This document shows, in pieces, positions 33,957-43,062 of a stretch of 64,000 bases of DNA. Numbering within the stretch: the stretch's first letter is position 1; every line of letters begins with the position of its first letter. Source of the DNA: Paraburkholderia youngii (GTDB taxonomy: Bacteria; Pseudomonadota; Gammaproteobacteria; Burkholderiales; Burkholderiaceae). The notes beneath the pieces were generated by a model. The model saw nothing but the letters and a program-made list of their open reading frames with translations, had not been told where the DNA came from and searched no databases. The position numbers and the translations under genes were made by a program. The DNA lies in NCBI RefSeq assembly GCF_013366925.1, contig NZ_JAALDK010000001.1, positions 5,516,001 through 5,580,000 of the forward strand, written 5' to 3'.

Positions 33957-35999
33957 TCAATCCTTTTCCGCGCTCCGTCCCGACTGCGACTGCGCCGCTG
34001 GCATCCTCCGGTAAATGGTGTTCCGCGACACGCCAAGCGCACGCGCCGCCGCCGAAACGTTGCCGCCGTACCGCGCCAGCGTCATCGCGACGACTGATGC
34101 GGCGACATCCTGCAGCCGCGCGCCGTCGCGTACCGACGCTTCGCCTGTGGCAAGCGCGTCCGCATTCGCAACGTCGGCGACGGCCGATACGGCAGAGTCA
34201 CCTTGACCTGCGCCGTCGTCGCCACAACCCGCACCACGCACATCCTCCAAAAAATCATCCGGCAAATGCGCCCACCGGATCACCCCATCCTCTTCCGCCA
34301 TCGCCGCCGCAGTCCGCAGCAGATTAGCCAGTTGCCGGCAGTTACCCGGCCACGCATGCCGCCCGAACGCCGCCATCACATCAGCCGCAACGCTAAGCGC
34401 CTGTCGCCCCCCGCTTTCCACTGATTCCCACTGCAGCATCTTTTGAACGACGACCGCCAGATCGCTCCGCTCGCGCAACGCCGGCAACCGAACCGCAAGC
34501 CCGTTGATCCGATAGTAGAGATCCTCACGAAACTGATTCTGCGCAATCATCTCGCGCAAGTTGCGGTGTGTCGCGCAAATAACGGAGACATCGACAGGAA
34601 CCGACCGCATCGCCCCAAGCGGCGTCACCATCCGCTCCTGCAAAACACGCAGCAACCGCACCTGCAACGAATACGGCATATCCCCAATCTCATCGAGAAA
34701 CAGCGTGCCTCCATTCGCTTGCATCAGCCTGCCGATCGCCCCTTTACGCCGCGCGCCGGTAAACGCCCCCTCTTCATACCCGAACAGCTCGGATTCGATC
34801 AGCGACTCTGGAATCGAAGCGCAGTTGACCGCAATAAACGGCCCATCACGTCGCGGCGAATCGTTGTGAATCGCCTGCGCGAGCAACTCCTTGCCGGTAC
34901 CGGTCTCGCCGGTGATCAGAATCGGAATATCCTTGCCGAGCACCTTGCGAACCTTCGCAATCAGTGCGGACACACGAGCATCACCGGTATCGAGATCGCT
35001 GAGCCGCGATAGTCCCGCAGCCGGTTGACGCGCATTCGCACACACCGGTCGCGGTGCGGCTGCACCCTGCACGTCAACCGCCCCGCGCTCCAGCCCAAAC
35101 GACGCCCGCCTGAACTGCCCACGTGCGCAAACCACCGCACCGTTGTGCAGATTCAGCATCAGATGCGGCGCAACGCCATGCGTCAAACGGTCGATCAGTT
35201 GCCCATACGAGATCTGAAACAGCGACGACAGCGTATGCGCGCGCAACGCAGCTAGCGACAAGCCCAACTGAAATTGCGCACTCCGGTTCGCGGACAGAAA
35301 GCGACCATCATCGGTAAACGCAATGATCCCTTCCATCAGCGTGCCGAGAAACTCCGGCCGTCCGTGAAAAGACACTTGCAGCACGTCGCGAAACGCAGTC
35401 GAGAACAGATGGTTTTCGATCATCTGCACCGACATCTTCGCGAGCGCCATCGTGTGCTGGTGATAGCTGCGGTGGTCGCCCGTCACGTCGAGCACGCCGA
35501 TCAGATCTCCATACGGATCGAGAATCGGCACACTCGAACAGGTCAGGAAGCGGTTCGCCGCCAGATAGTGCTGATCGCCATGAACGACCATCGCACACCC
35601 CTCGGCGAGCGAGGTACCGATCGCGTTGGTCCCTTGACGATCCTCGGCCCAGTTCGCGCCAGGCCGCAGCGCCACTTTTTCCGCGCGATGCAGAAAGTCG
35701 TCGTCGCCGATCGAATGCAGGATCAACCCTTCGGCGTTGGTCAACACGATCATGCTTTGCGTATTGACGATCTGCTCGCGCAGCGTCTCCATGACCGGCA
35801 TCGCATGCGCGCACAGCACCTGGTTCTGCTCGCGCATCAGCGCGAGGCCCGTGTCGGACAGGATGTCGTAATCCGGCCGGAACGATGCGCGCAGGCCGAA
35901 CGTCTCGGAGCGTTCGTGGGCTTTCTGGATCGCCGGTGCGGGCCAAGCTTTGGAGCGGTTAGCCGCCGCCACGCTGACCGGATGAACGTCTTCGCGCAT
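33957..35999 (-). CDS. acoR: AcoR-like sigma-54-dependent activator with GAF domain
   Basis: A 680-residue activator: an N-terminal GAF-type sensor region (about 60-220), a central AAA+ domain with Walker A GETGTGKE and a canonical GAFTGA loop, and a C-terminal Fis-type HTH (GGNVSAAARALGVSRNTIYRRM). The layout is that of AcoR, which activates acetoin or alcohol/aldehyde catabolism. The start at 35999 is chosen for the GGAGGAG site just upstream. It is divergent from an AcoD/ExaC-type aldehyde dehydrogenase whose promoter has sigma-54 elements and an upstream palindrome, so that gene is the likely target. The inducer is unknown. Confidence 0.9.
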   Translation of the reverse strand: MREDVHPVSVAAANRSKAWPAPAIQKAHERSETFGLRASFRPDYDILSDTGLALMREQNQVLCAHAMPVMETLREQIVNTQSMIVLTNAEGLILHSIGDDDFLHRAEKVALRPGANWAEDRQGTNAIGTSLAEGCAMVVHGDQHYLAANRFLTCSSVPILDPYGDLIGVLDVTGDHRSYHQHTMALAKMSVQMIENHLFSTAFRDVLQVSFHGRPEFLGTLMEGIIAFTDDGRFLSANRSAQFQLGLSLAALRAHTLSSLFQISYGQLIDRLTHGVAPHLMLNLHNGAVVCARGQFRRASFGLERGAVDVQGAAAPRPVCANARQPAAGLSRLSDLDTGDARVSALIAKVRKVLGKDIPILITGETGTGKELLAQAIHNDSPRRDGPFIAVNCASIPESLIESELFGYEEGAFTGARRKGAIGRLMQANGGTLFLDEIGDMPYSLQVRLLRVLQERMVTPLGAMRSVPVDVSVICATHRNLREMIAQNQFREDLYYRINGLAVRLPALRERSDLAVVVQKMLQWESVESGGRQALSVAADVMAAFGRHAWPGNCRQLANLLRTAAAMAEEDGVIRWAHLPDDFLEDVRGAGCGDDGAGQGDSAVSAVADVANADALATGEASVRDGARLQDVAASVVAMTLARYGGNVSAAARALGVSRNTIYRRMPAAQSQSGRSAEKD

Positions 36000-36174
36000 T
36001 GTCTCCTCCTTGGTGCGCCCGGCTCGTGCCGGACGCTTTTGATGCGTGTCGACAGAATACTCCGTTTGCCAGTCCGCCCGACGCCCGCCGTGACCCCGCG
36101 CGGGCCCGCATCGTTGATCTGCATCAGCGTCGGCCGAATCTGCGGCGATTCTGAACAACCGCTGCCCGCGCATC

Positions 36175-36191
36175 TGTTCCGAAACGGAACA
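36175..36191. promoter_or_regulatory. Palindromic activator site upstream of the aldehyde dehydrogenase
   Basis: TGTTCCG-AAA-CGGAACA is a perfect 7+7 inverted repeat with a three-base centre. It lies about 86 bp upstream of the predicted transcription start, a normal enhancer position for a sigma-54 activator, so the AcoR-like protein encoded next door is the likely binder. Confidence 0.65.
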
Positions 36192-36241
36192 CTTCCGCTT
36201 TATAGCCCAGCCCGATCCCTGAAATTTCGCATGTCGATGCA

Positions 36242-36258
36242 TTGGTATGGTTCCTGCC
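36242..36258 (+). promoter_or_regulatory. Sigma-54 promoter of the aldehyde dehydrogenase gene
   Basis: TTGGTATGGTTCCTGCC has the invariant GG (36244-36245) and GC (36256-36257) with exactly 10 bases between them, and TTGG at the -24 element. The predicted start near 36269 gives a leader of about 40 nt to the ATG at 36311. Confidence 0.7.
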
Positions 36259-36310
36259 TGATGTGGTCCCGCGCAGTCACCCGATCACCATCACAAAACG
36301 GAGACAAGTG

Positions 36311-37837
36311 ATGAATCCATTTGACCTGAAAGCTCTTGGCATCGACATCGAGTATCCCTATCGCCAGCGTTATGAAAACTACATCGGCGGCAAGTGGGTG
36401 CCACCGGTCGGCGGCGACTATTTCGACAACGTGTCGCCGATCAACGGGCAGCCGTTTTGCCGCGTGCCTCGCTCGGCCGCCGCGGACATCGACCTCGCGA
36501 TCGACGCCGCGCACGCGGCGCGCCGCAAATGGGCGAAGACGTCGGTGACGGAGCGCGCGAACCTGCTGCTCGCGGTGGCCGAGCGCATGGAAAAGAACCT
36601 GAAGCTGCTCGCGGTCGCGGAGACAATCGATAACGGCAAGCCGCTGCGCGAAACCATGGCCGCGGACCTGCCGCTCGCCGTCGATCATTTCCGCTATTTC
36701 GCGGGCTGCATCCGCGCGCAGGAAGGCGGCATCTCCGAGATCGACGACAACACGGTCGCTTATCACTTTCACGAGCCGGCTGGCGTGGTGGGCCAGATCA
36801 TCCCGTGGAATTTCCCGCTGCTGATGGCCGCATGGAAGCTCGCGCCCGCCCTCGCGGCCGGCTGCTGCATCGTGATGAAACCCGCCGAGCAGACGCCGGC
36901 TTCGGTACTCGTGCTGATCGAACTGATCGGCGATCTATTGCCTGCCGGGGTCATCAATATCGTCAACGGCTTCGGCAGGGAAGCGGGCGAAGCGCTCGCC
37001 ACCAGCAAGCGCATCGCGAAGATCGCGTTCACCGGCTCGACGCCGGTCGGCAGGCGCATCCTGCACGCAGCCGCGGACAACCTGATTCCGTCGACGGTCG
37101 AACTCGGCGGCAAGAGCCCGAACATCTTCTTCGCCGACGTGCTCGATCGCGACGACGCGTTCCTCGACAAGGCGCTCGAAGGTCTCGCGATGTTCGCGTT
37201 GAATCAGGGCGAGGTTTGCACGTGCCCATCGCGCGTGCTGGTTCAGGAGTCGATTTACGAGCGCTTCATCGAGAAAGCGATCGCCCGTGTGGAACGCATC
37301 AAGGCCGGCCATCCGCTGAACCTCGAAACGATGATCGGCGCGCAGGCATCACAGCAGCAGCTCGACAAGATCCTGTCGTATATCGACATCGGCCGGGACG
37401 AAGGGGCGCGGTGCCTCGTCGGTGGCGAGCGCGCCACGCCCGGCGCCGGTCTCGGCGAGGGCTTCTACGTGAAGCCGACGATGCTGTTCGGCAACAACGA
37501 TATGCGCGTGTTCCAGGAGGAAATCTTCGGGCCGGTCGCTTCGGTGATGACGTTCAAGGACGAACAGCAAGCGATCGAACTCGCGAACGACACGTACTAT
37601 GGCCTGGGCGCGGGCGTATGGACGCGCGATGGGACGCGCGCTTACAAGATGGGACGCGAGATCGAGGCGGGACGCGTGTGGACCAACTGCTATCACCTGT
37701 ATCCGGCGCACGCGGCATTCGGTGGCTATAAGCAGTCGGGGATCGGGCGCGAAACGCACAAGATGGCGTTGTCGAATTATCAGCAGACGAAGTGTCTGCT
37801 GGTCAGCTATCAGGCGGAGGCGCTTGGGTTCTTCTGA
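36311..37837 (+). CDS. acoD: NAD-dependent (acet)aldehyde dehydrogenase, AcoD/ExaC type
   Basis: A 508-residue ALDH. It begins with the AcoD/ExaC-type N-terminus ([20 protein letters not shown]). The general-base Glu264 lies in [10 protein letters not shown], the catalytic Cys303 in [11 protein letters not shown] (with the Cys-Thr-Cys pair of this subgroup), and it ends [10 protein letters not shown]. Such enzymes oxidise acetaldehyde or related aldehydes to acids during alcohol or acetoin use. GGAG precedes the ATG. Expression is probably sigma-54-dependent under the divergent AcoR-like activator. No alcohol dehydrogenase or acetoin cleavage genes are next to it. Confidence 0.93.
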   Translation: MNPFDLKALGIDIEYPYRQRYENYIGGKWVPPVGGDYFDNVSPINGQPFCRVPRSAAADIDLAIDAAHAARRKWAKTSVTERANLLLAVAERMEKNLKLLAVAETIDNGKPLRETMAADLPLAVDHFRYFAGCIRAQEGGISEIDDNTVAYHFHEPAGVVGQIIPWNFPLLMAAWKLAPALAAGCCIVMKPAEQTPASVLVLIELIGDLLPAGVINIVNGFGREAGEALATSKRIAKIAFTGSTPVGRRILHAAADNLIPSTVELGGKSPNIFFADVLDRDDAFLDKALEGLAMFALNQGEVCTCPSRVLVQESIYERFIEKAIARVERIKAGHPLNLETMIGAQASQQQLDKILSYIDIGRDEGARCLVGGERATPGAGLGEGFYVKPTMLFGNNDMRVFQEEIFGPVASVMTFKDEQQAIELANDTYYGLGAGVWTRDGTRAYKMGREIEAGRVWTNCYHLYPAHAAFGGYKQSGIGRETHKMALSNYQQTKCLLVSYQAEALGFF

Positions 37838-37844
37838 GCGAAGG

Positions 37845-37912
37845 GCGCGCGTCGTTCGCTGACGACGCGCGCTCTACCCCCGCGTGCCCCACACGTTGGG
37901 TAGGCGCGGGGG
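37845..37912 (+). terminator. Two hairpins after the aldehyde dehydrogenase gene
   Basis: An 11-bp perfect stem (GCGCGCGTCGT with ACGACGCGCGC, 37845-37872) is followed by an 8-bp stem (CCCCCGCG with CGCGGGGG, 37877-37912). Neither has a U-run. They could slow or stop transcription or protect the mRNA end, so the terminator call is tentative. Confidence 0.4.
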
Positions 37913-37943
37913 CAAGCAATTGCGCTGGCAGGCCACCCGCCGC

Positions 37944-38330
37944 TCAGATCACGCCTTGTGCCAGCATTGCGTCGGCGACCCTCACAAAGCCGGCGATATT
38001 CGCTCCGTTCACATAGCTGACCGAACCGTCGTCGCGGCGGCCATGTCGCAGGCAGACTTCATGAATGCTGCGCATTGATGTCGTGCAGACGTGCATCGAC
38101 TTCTTCGCGCAGCCAGGAGATGCGCATGGCGTTCTGACTCATTTCCAGACCCGACGTGGCGACACCGCCGGCGTTGCTGGCCTTGCCAGGGGCGTACAGA
38201 ACGCCGTTGCTTTCGAAGCACCTGGCCGCGTCGTTGGTCGACGGCATGTTGGCGCCTTCCGCGACGCAAAGCACGCCGTTTTTGATCAGTTGCGGCGTCC
38301 TCGGCATTCAGTTCGTTTTGCGTGTCGCAA
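37944..38330 (-). pseudogene. gdhA: Remnant of NADP-glutamate dehydrogenase (3' end only, frameshifted)
   Basis: Minus-strand reading recovers the C-terminal ~125 residues of GdhA: CDTQNELNAEDA, then NGVLCVAEGANMPST and APGKASNAGGVATSGLEMSQ, then YVNGANIAGFVRVADAMLAQ ending GVI and a stop at 37944. The pieces lie in different frames. There is a one-base insertion near 38075 and a second shift near 38290. Everything upstream of the CDTQNEL segment (about 300 residues including the active site) is missing at about 38330. The break is next to the VgrG island, so the island's arrival or a related deletion may have removed the rest. Confidence 0.88.
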
Positions 38331-38504
38331 TGAATTCAATTGTAGGAATCGGGTCGCTGGTCCTGCGATGTTGATCGCCATGAAGAGTCCTTCGCCCGAC
38401 GAATCAAATTTATTGCTTAATCACGCTAAAAATTCATCCAATTCCGATCGCCGCGGGTCATCTCCGTCCCGATACTTGTCGTTCGCACATCACAAGGAAC
38501 GACT

Positions 38505-38585
38505 ATGACGAACGGCAACGGCCGGCCAATGATCCGGCTCGCAGGCAACAGCACGGGCTGCGGCGCGATTCTGATTGCATCGTGA
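38505..38585 (+). pseudogene. 26-codon stub before vgrG, possible PAAR N-terminus relic
   Basis: AAGGAAC precedes an ATG at 38505 that opens a 26-codon reading frame with RPMIRLAGNSTGCGAILIAS, ending at a TGA at 38583-38585. The RPxIRLxxxTxxGGxVIxAS pattern resembles the start of T6SS PAAR tip proteins, which are often encoded just before vgrG. The frame is the same as vgrG, whose first usable start (TTG) lies nine bases after the TGA. It may be a decayed PAAR gene, a leader peptide, or a former 5' extension of vgrG cut by the TGA. All three are inference. Confidence 0.35.
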
Positions 38586-38594
38586 GCGTGCCAA

Positions 38595-41500
38595 TTGCGA
38601 GAACTTGCTCACCCCCGTGAACACATCCTGGGTCTTTCCTCTGACGCATTACCCACATGGGGCAATGCGCCTTTGCTGGTGCCGCTCCGTCTGCGCGGCG
38701 CCGAAACCCTAGGCAAGCTTTATCGATACACGCTCGATGTCGCGACGATCGAAAGTCCGACGCTCGGAGTGTGGCAAGCACAGGAACTCGTCGTGCCTGA
38801 TCGCCTGATCGGCAAGGTCATCGACATTTCGATCGCTTTCGACGGCAACGGATTGTTCGGTCGTCATGGCTTGGTACGCGGCGACGTGGCACACGCGAGC
38901 GCCGGCCGCCGCACGATGTCGGGCCTCATCACAGGCATCAAACAGATGGGTGCCGATGAACGGCGCGCCTATTACCGCCTCGTCGTCCGTCCCTGGCTGT
39001 GGCTGGCCACGAAGAACTGCGACAGCAGGATCTTCCAGGACGCCAGCGTGGTGGACATCACGGACCGGGTACTCAAGGAGCGATATCACTTCCCGGTCGT
39101 GATGGAACTCGGCGCGCCCGGCCTGCGCAACGGCTACCCGAAGCGGGACTATGTCCGGCAGATGTGGGAATCCGACTTCGATTTCCTCACGCGGATCTGG
39201 AGAGAATGGGGAATCTACTACCTGTTCGACGGAATGACGCTGGTACTGTGCGATTCGCCCGGCTCGCACAAACGACACGACAACGCATACGACACGCTGC
39301 GCTACCATGCGCCCGACAGCAGGCACGTCGACGAGGAGCACGTTCACAAGCTCGAGGTATCGCATCAGATCACGCCAGGCAAGGTCAGCCTGATCGATTA
39401 CGACTACACGCGCCCCGGCGCGCGCTTCGAGGGCGAGTACGAGTGCCGCAGTGAGCAGGCCCACGACAACATCGAGCAATACGGCTGGGGCGACTATTCG
39501 CAGCCGCTTGCGGGTGCGACGGGACTGTCAGGTGAGCGGAGCGACTTCCGCGATGAAGCCGGGCACCTCGCGAGCGTGCGTGTCGATGCAATGCGCGGTC
39601 ATCGTCTGCGGCTGAAGGGTCAAGGGAATCTGCGCGGTCTGACAACCGGGAAAACATTCTGGCTCGACAACCATCCGCTGCGGGAAGTCAACGCCGAGTA
39701 CCTGGTCGTATCGACGACCCTCGATATCCGTAATGCACCGCAGAACACGCGGTCACCCGGCGCGGACACGAACGATGCGCTGCGCCAGTGCGCGACCGAC
39801 TTCGTGCTCCAACCCGCCAATACGTTCTTCAAAAATCGTCAGAAGAAAAAGCCGCGTTGCGCGGCGGAAACGGCAATCGTGGTCGGCCCCGAGGATCAGC
39901 CGATATGGGTCGATGGATATGCACGCGTGAAGGTGCGCTTTGCGTGGGCGCGGCTTGCCCCGAAGAACGACAGCGCCAGTTGCTGGGTGCGGGTGTCGTC
40001 GCCGTGGCAAGGCAACGGCTTCGGTGCGATCTATCCGCCGCGCATCGGTCAGGAGGTCACGGTCAGTTATCACGAAGGCGACCCGGACAAGCCTTACGTG
40101 TCGGACCGGATGGTCAACGGCCAGAATCAGCCGCCCTGGAGGCTGCCCGACAACCAGGCGCTCTCGGGCATCCTTAGCAGCGAGCTCAAGGCCGGCTGCG
40201 CGAGCCAGACCAATCACGTCGTACTGGATGACACGCCGGGCCAACTGCAGGCACAGATCGCCAGCGACCACGCACAGTCGCGCCTCGTGCTGGGCTACAA
40301 CACGCATGTCGTGCGCGACGCAGGCCGGCAGCAGGCACGCGGTGAAGGCTGGGAACTGGCGACGAACGCATGGGGTGTCGCGCGAGCCAACCGAGGCATG
40401 CTGATCACCACCGAGGCACGTCACGGCGCTAGCACGCCGGCAAAGGATGCCGGTGAGACCGTGGCGCGCCTCACTCAGGCGCGCGACACCCACGAGAACC
40501 TCGCGAGTCTCGCGCGGCGGTACGAGGCACAGGAACAGCAGACCAGTCAAAGCGAGGTCGCGCAGGCCATCAAGGCGCAGAACGACGCGATTCGCGGCAA
40601 GGCAAGCGCGGAGCTTCCCTTTCCGCAACTGACCCAGCCCGACCTGGTGCTGGGCAGCGCGGCGGGTCTCGGTCTCACGGCAGCGCAAAGCACGCACGTG
40701 GCGAGTGCCGAACACATCGCGCTCAGCGCGGGCGGACACGTCAGCGTCGCGGCGGTGAAATCGCTGCTGGCGTCGGCGGTCAACGGCGTGCGGGTGTTTG
40801 CGCAACATCTCGGCATCCGGCTCAAGGCCGCATCGGGCAAGGTGCAGATCGACGCGCAAAACGACGACGTCGAGATCATCGCGCAACGTGTCGTCAGTAT
40901 CATCAGTAGAACCGATTCGATCAATCTGATGGCCAGCAAGGAAATCGTCTTGCATGCTGGTAATACGAAAGTAGTCATCAATTCGGACGGGTACAAGGTC
41001 TATACGGGTGGCGAGCATCGGGTCCATGCGAGCGGTCATCGGACCGACGGGCCAGCGGCACGGCCTGTCAGTCTGCCCGTCACGCCAGATGATCCCGGCA
41101 GACTGGCGGCGCATCATGTTCTGATCGAACACGATTCCGGCTTTGCGCTGCCGAGTCAGCCATATCGGATCACGCTCGACGATGGTCAACTGATTCAGGG
41201 TGTGACCAACGCGCTTGGCGAAACGAGTCTCGTCACCAGCAACATGCTTGCGTTCGCGACGGTCGAACTGCTTGCCGCGAGCGAGCCGGATAAAGTGATT
41301 GCGGTTAGCAGAGGCGCAGTGATCAGGGCGGCGAACGAGTCATTCGCTGGCGCTGTACCCAATGCCGAGAAACGCAGTGCCACGGTCGCAGGAAAGGCCG
41401 TGGCCTCTCCGAACGAGAGCGCGACGACGGAAGATAAACGACCCGAATTCGTCTCGTGCGATCCGATGAACTTCGGGCTGCGGTTTTATCACTTCGTCAA

Positions 41501-42446
41501 TGGTGCGGCCGAGGGTGACACGCCCGCCGATATGTCGATGCGCAAGGGTGTCGAGTACCCGGTGACCAAGGCTTATGCGGCTGCGATTAAGGCTGCGTTG
41601 CAGGGGATCGATTGGGGCGGGGTGGCTTGGCCGTTGACTGCCGATTCGATAAGAATGATTCAAAACGCGGTCATGCCGAAATTGGAAGACGCGCTTGGTG
41701 CCGGGCCCTTTGGATTGCCACGACGCGATGCCGCTAGTCCGGAAACTAGTGATGGCATGCCACAGATCGTGATAGTCGATCCAGAGCGGACAACGCAGTA
41801 CAACCTGCGACAGGACGTCAGTGCCGCATTCATCGGGAAGTACTGGCTTATCGCCGTCAACGAGAGCGAGATCGCGCACATCGTCGAACTCAAGCACCAG
41901 CCGACCTTGCTGGATAACCGCCTCAAGGCATTTGCCGACACGCTGTATCACGAGTCTCGCCACTGCCAACAGTACTTCTGGATGTTTTCTTTGCTTCAGC
42001 ACTTTCCAGACGACTACAAAGACCTGCCGAATGTCCAGAGGTTGTATTGGTCGACGATGCTAAAAGAAGCCTATACAGCGGCTGGGAACACGCCACTACC
42101 TGACGATCACCGCGTTCACATCGGTCTGCACAGGATGCTTGTCTTCCACTACTACTGGCTGATCTCTTACATGCAGGACATGCCCGGTCGGGAGTATCTC
42201 AGCCGAGATCTCCCGCTTGCCGAAAGGAAGGTATGTGACCTGCTGAACGTATCTCCTGAAACAGCACAAAAAATGGTGCAATTCGAAACCGGCTATAGGA
42301 GCCAACTTCATGAAGAAGATGCCTATGCCTGCGCGGAAGTGGTCCAGGCCTACTGGCAAAATCCTCGTGATCCTCTCGTTCGCAATCCCGGTACATGCAC
42401 AGCTCAGTACACCGACGCCCTCAGGATCGTCGGGGCCAGGAGTTGA
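38595..42446 (+). CDS. vgrG: Evolved VgrG (T6SS spike) with C-terminal putative zinc-metallopeptidase effector domain
   Basis: A 1283-residue T6SS spike protein. The Gp27-like base (about 15-390) includes GYPKRDYVRQMWESDFDFLT. The Gp5-like OB region (about 410-520) includes SSPWQGNGFGAIYPPRIGQE. A DUF2345 beta-helix spans about 685-815, and a transthyretin-like segment about 825-900. After residue ~950 comes about 330 residues of effector: HESRH at 1119-1123 matches HExxH, and HEEDAYACAE at 1239-1248 can supply the third zinc ligand (Glu). The start is TTG at 38595, because an in-frame TGA at 38583 precludes an earlier one. No other T6SS genes are nearby. The putative immunity gene overlaps its 3' end. 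VgrG is certain; the peptidase function is inferred. Confidence 0.92.
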   Translation: MRELAHPREHILGLSSDALPTWGNAPLLVPLRLRGAETLGKLYRYTLDVATIESPTLGVWQAQELVVPDRLIGKVIDISIAFDGNGLFGRHGLVRGDVAHASAGRRTMSGLITGIKQMGADERRAYYRLVVRPWLWLATKNCDSRIFQDASVVDITDRVLKERYHFPVVMELGAPGLRNGYPKRDYVRQMWESDFDFLTRIWREWGIYYLFDGMTLVLCDSPGSHKRHDNAYDTLRYHAPDSRHVDEEHVHKLEVSHQITPGKVSLIDYDYTRPGARFEGEYECRSEQAHDNIEQYGWGDYSQPLAGATGLSGERSDFRDEAGHLASVRVDAMRGHRLRLKGQGNLRGLTTGKTFWLDNHPLREVNAEYLVVSTTLDIRNAPQNTRSPGADTNDALRQCATDFVLQPANTFFKNRQKKKPRCAAETAIVVGPEDQPIWVDGYARVKVRFAWARLAPKNDSASCWVRVSSPWQGNGFGAIYPPRIGQEVTVSYHEGDPDKPYVSDRMVNGQNQPPWRLPDNQALSGILSSELKAGCASQTNHVVLDDTPGQLQAQIASDHAQSRLVLGYNTHVVRDAGRQQARGEGWELATNAWGVARANRGMLITTEARHGASTPAKDAGETVARLTQARDTHENLASLARRYEAQEQQTSQSEVAQAIKAQNDAIRGKASAELPFPQLTQPDLVLGSAAGLGLTAAQSTHVASAEHIALSAGGHVSVAAVKSLLASAVNGVRVFAQHLGIRLKAASGKVQIDAQNDDVEIIAQRVVSIISRTDSINLMASKEIVLHAGNTKVVINSDGYKVYTGGEHRVHASGHRTDGPAARPVSLPVTPDDPGRLAAHHVLIEHDSGFALPSQPYRITLDDGQLIQGVTNALGETSLVTSNMLAFATVELLAASEPDKVIAVSRGAVIRAANESFAGAVPNAEKRSATVAGKAVASPNESATTEDKRPEFVSCDPMNFGLRFYHFVNGAAEGDTPADMSMRKGVEYPVTKAYAAAIKAALQGIDWGGVAWPLTADSIRMIQNAVMPKLEDALGAGPFGLPRRDAASPETSDGMPQIVIVDPERTTQYNLRQDVSAAFIGKYWLIAVNESEIAHIVELKHQPTLLDNRLKAFADTLYHESRHCQQYFWMFSLLQHFPDDYKDLPNVQRLYWSTMLKEAYTAAGNTPLPDDHRVHIGLHRMLVFHYYWLISYMQDMPGREYLSRDLPLAERKVCDLLNVSPETAQKMVQFETGYRSQLHEEDAYACAEVVQAYWQNPRDPLVRNPGTCTAQYTDALRIVGARS

Positions 42447-43062
42447 GATGAGACCGACTGTGACCGACGCCCAGCGCGATATGGCATTCAGCATTTTGAC
42501 CACTGCAATAGCGATCCTGCGGGACGACCAGCCATTCGATCCCGCTCATACGATTTTCGGCCGCGTTCTTGCGGCTGACCCTCTGCGCGGCAAAGGAGGT
42601 GGGACGGAGTATTCCTTCGTGAATCCGGCTTTCCCGCGGACGCAAATCATTCTCTATGTGGTACCCGATCCGCTTGCTCCCTCCGCCGACCGCACGAAAG
42701 TCAAGCAAGTCGTGACCCACTTCACGATTCGCTTCAGTCCACTATTGACCGACATTAACCGCTCGACGCTGGAAGATCTCCTGCAGCTCGATATCGGTTA
42801 CTGGATCGACGGCAATGGCGAGCGACGGCCCGGCAATGATATGGGCACGGCTCCGCCGCAGATTCGGCTGCATAGCTATCGCTATCGTGCTTCGAATCTG
42901 CCAACGAGCCGATTTCCGGTGGACGTCGAATTTGCTTTCGGCGACCCAGACCCAAAGGACCCGGCGCCGGACGCACACAAAACGCCGGTCCTAATGGACG
43001 TTCTACTGAATCGTGACTATTCCGCGCTGAAACCGCGACGCCGTGAACAAAGCCCGTCTTGA
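42310..43062 (+). CDS. Putative periplasmic immunity protein, copy 1
   Basis: A 250-residue protein with a Sec signal peptide (MKKMPMPARKWSRPTGKILV, hydrophobic core to IPVHA, cleavage before Q31) and no lipobox, so it is periplasmic. The mature part is about 220 residues with no family I recognise; key stretches are DDQPFDPAHTIFGR, HFTIRFSPLLTDIN and RFPVDVEFAFGDPDPKD. AGGAG lies eight bases before the ATG, inside vgrG. The gene overlaps vgrG by 137 nt in another frame. Position right after a T6SS effector, plus export, suggests it protects against that effector in the periplasm. Immunity function is inferred. Confidence 0.85.
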   Translation: MKKMPMPARKWSRPTGKILVILSFAIPVHAQLSTPTPSGSSGPGVEMRPTVTDAQRDMAFSILTTAIAILRDDQPFDPAHTIFGRVLAADPLRGKGGGTEYSFVNPAFPRTQIILYVVPDPLAPSADRTKVKQVVTHFTIRFSPLLTDINRSTLEDLLQLDIGYWIDGNGERRPGNDMGTAPPQIRLHSYRYRASNLPTSRFPVDVEFAFGDPDPKDPAPDAHKTPVLMDVLLNRDYSALKPRRREQSPS

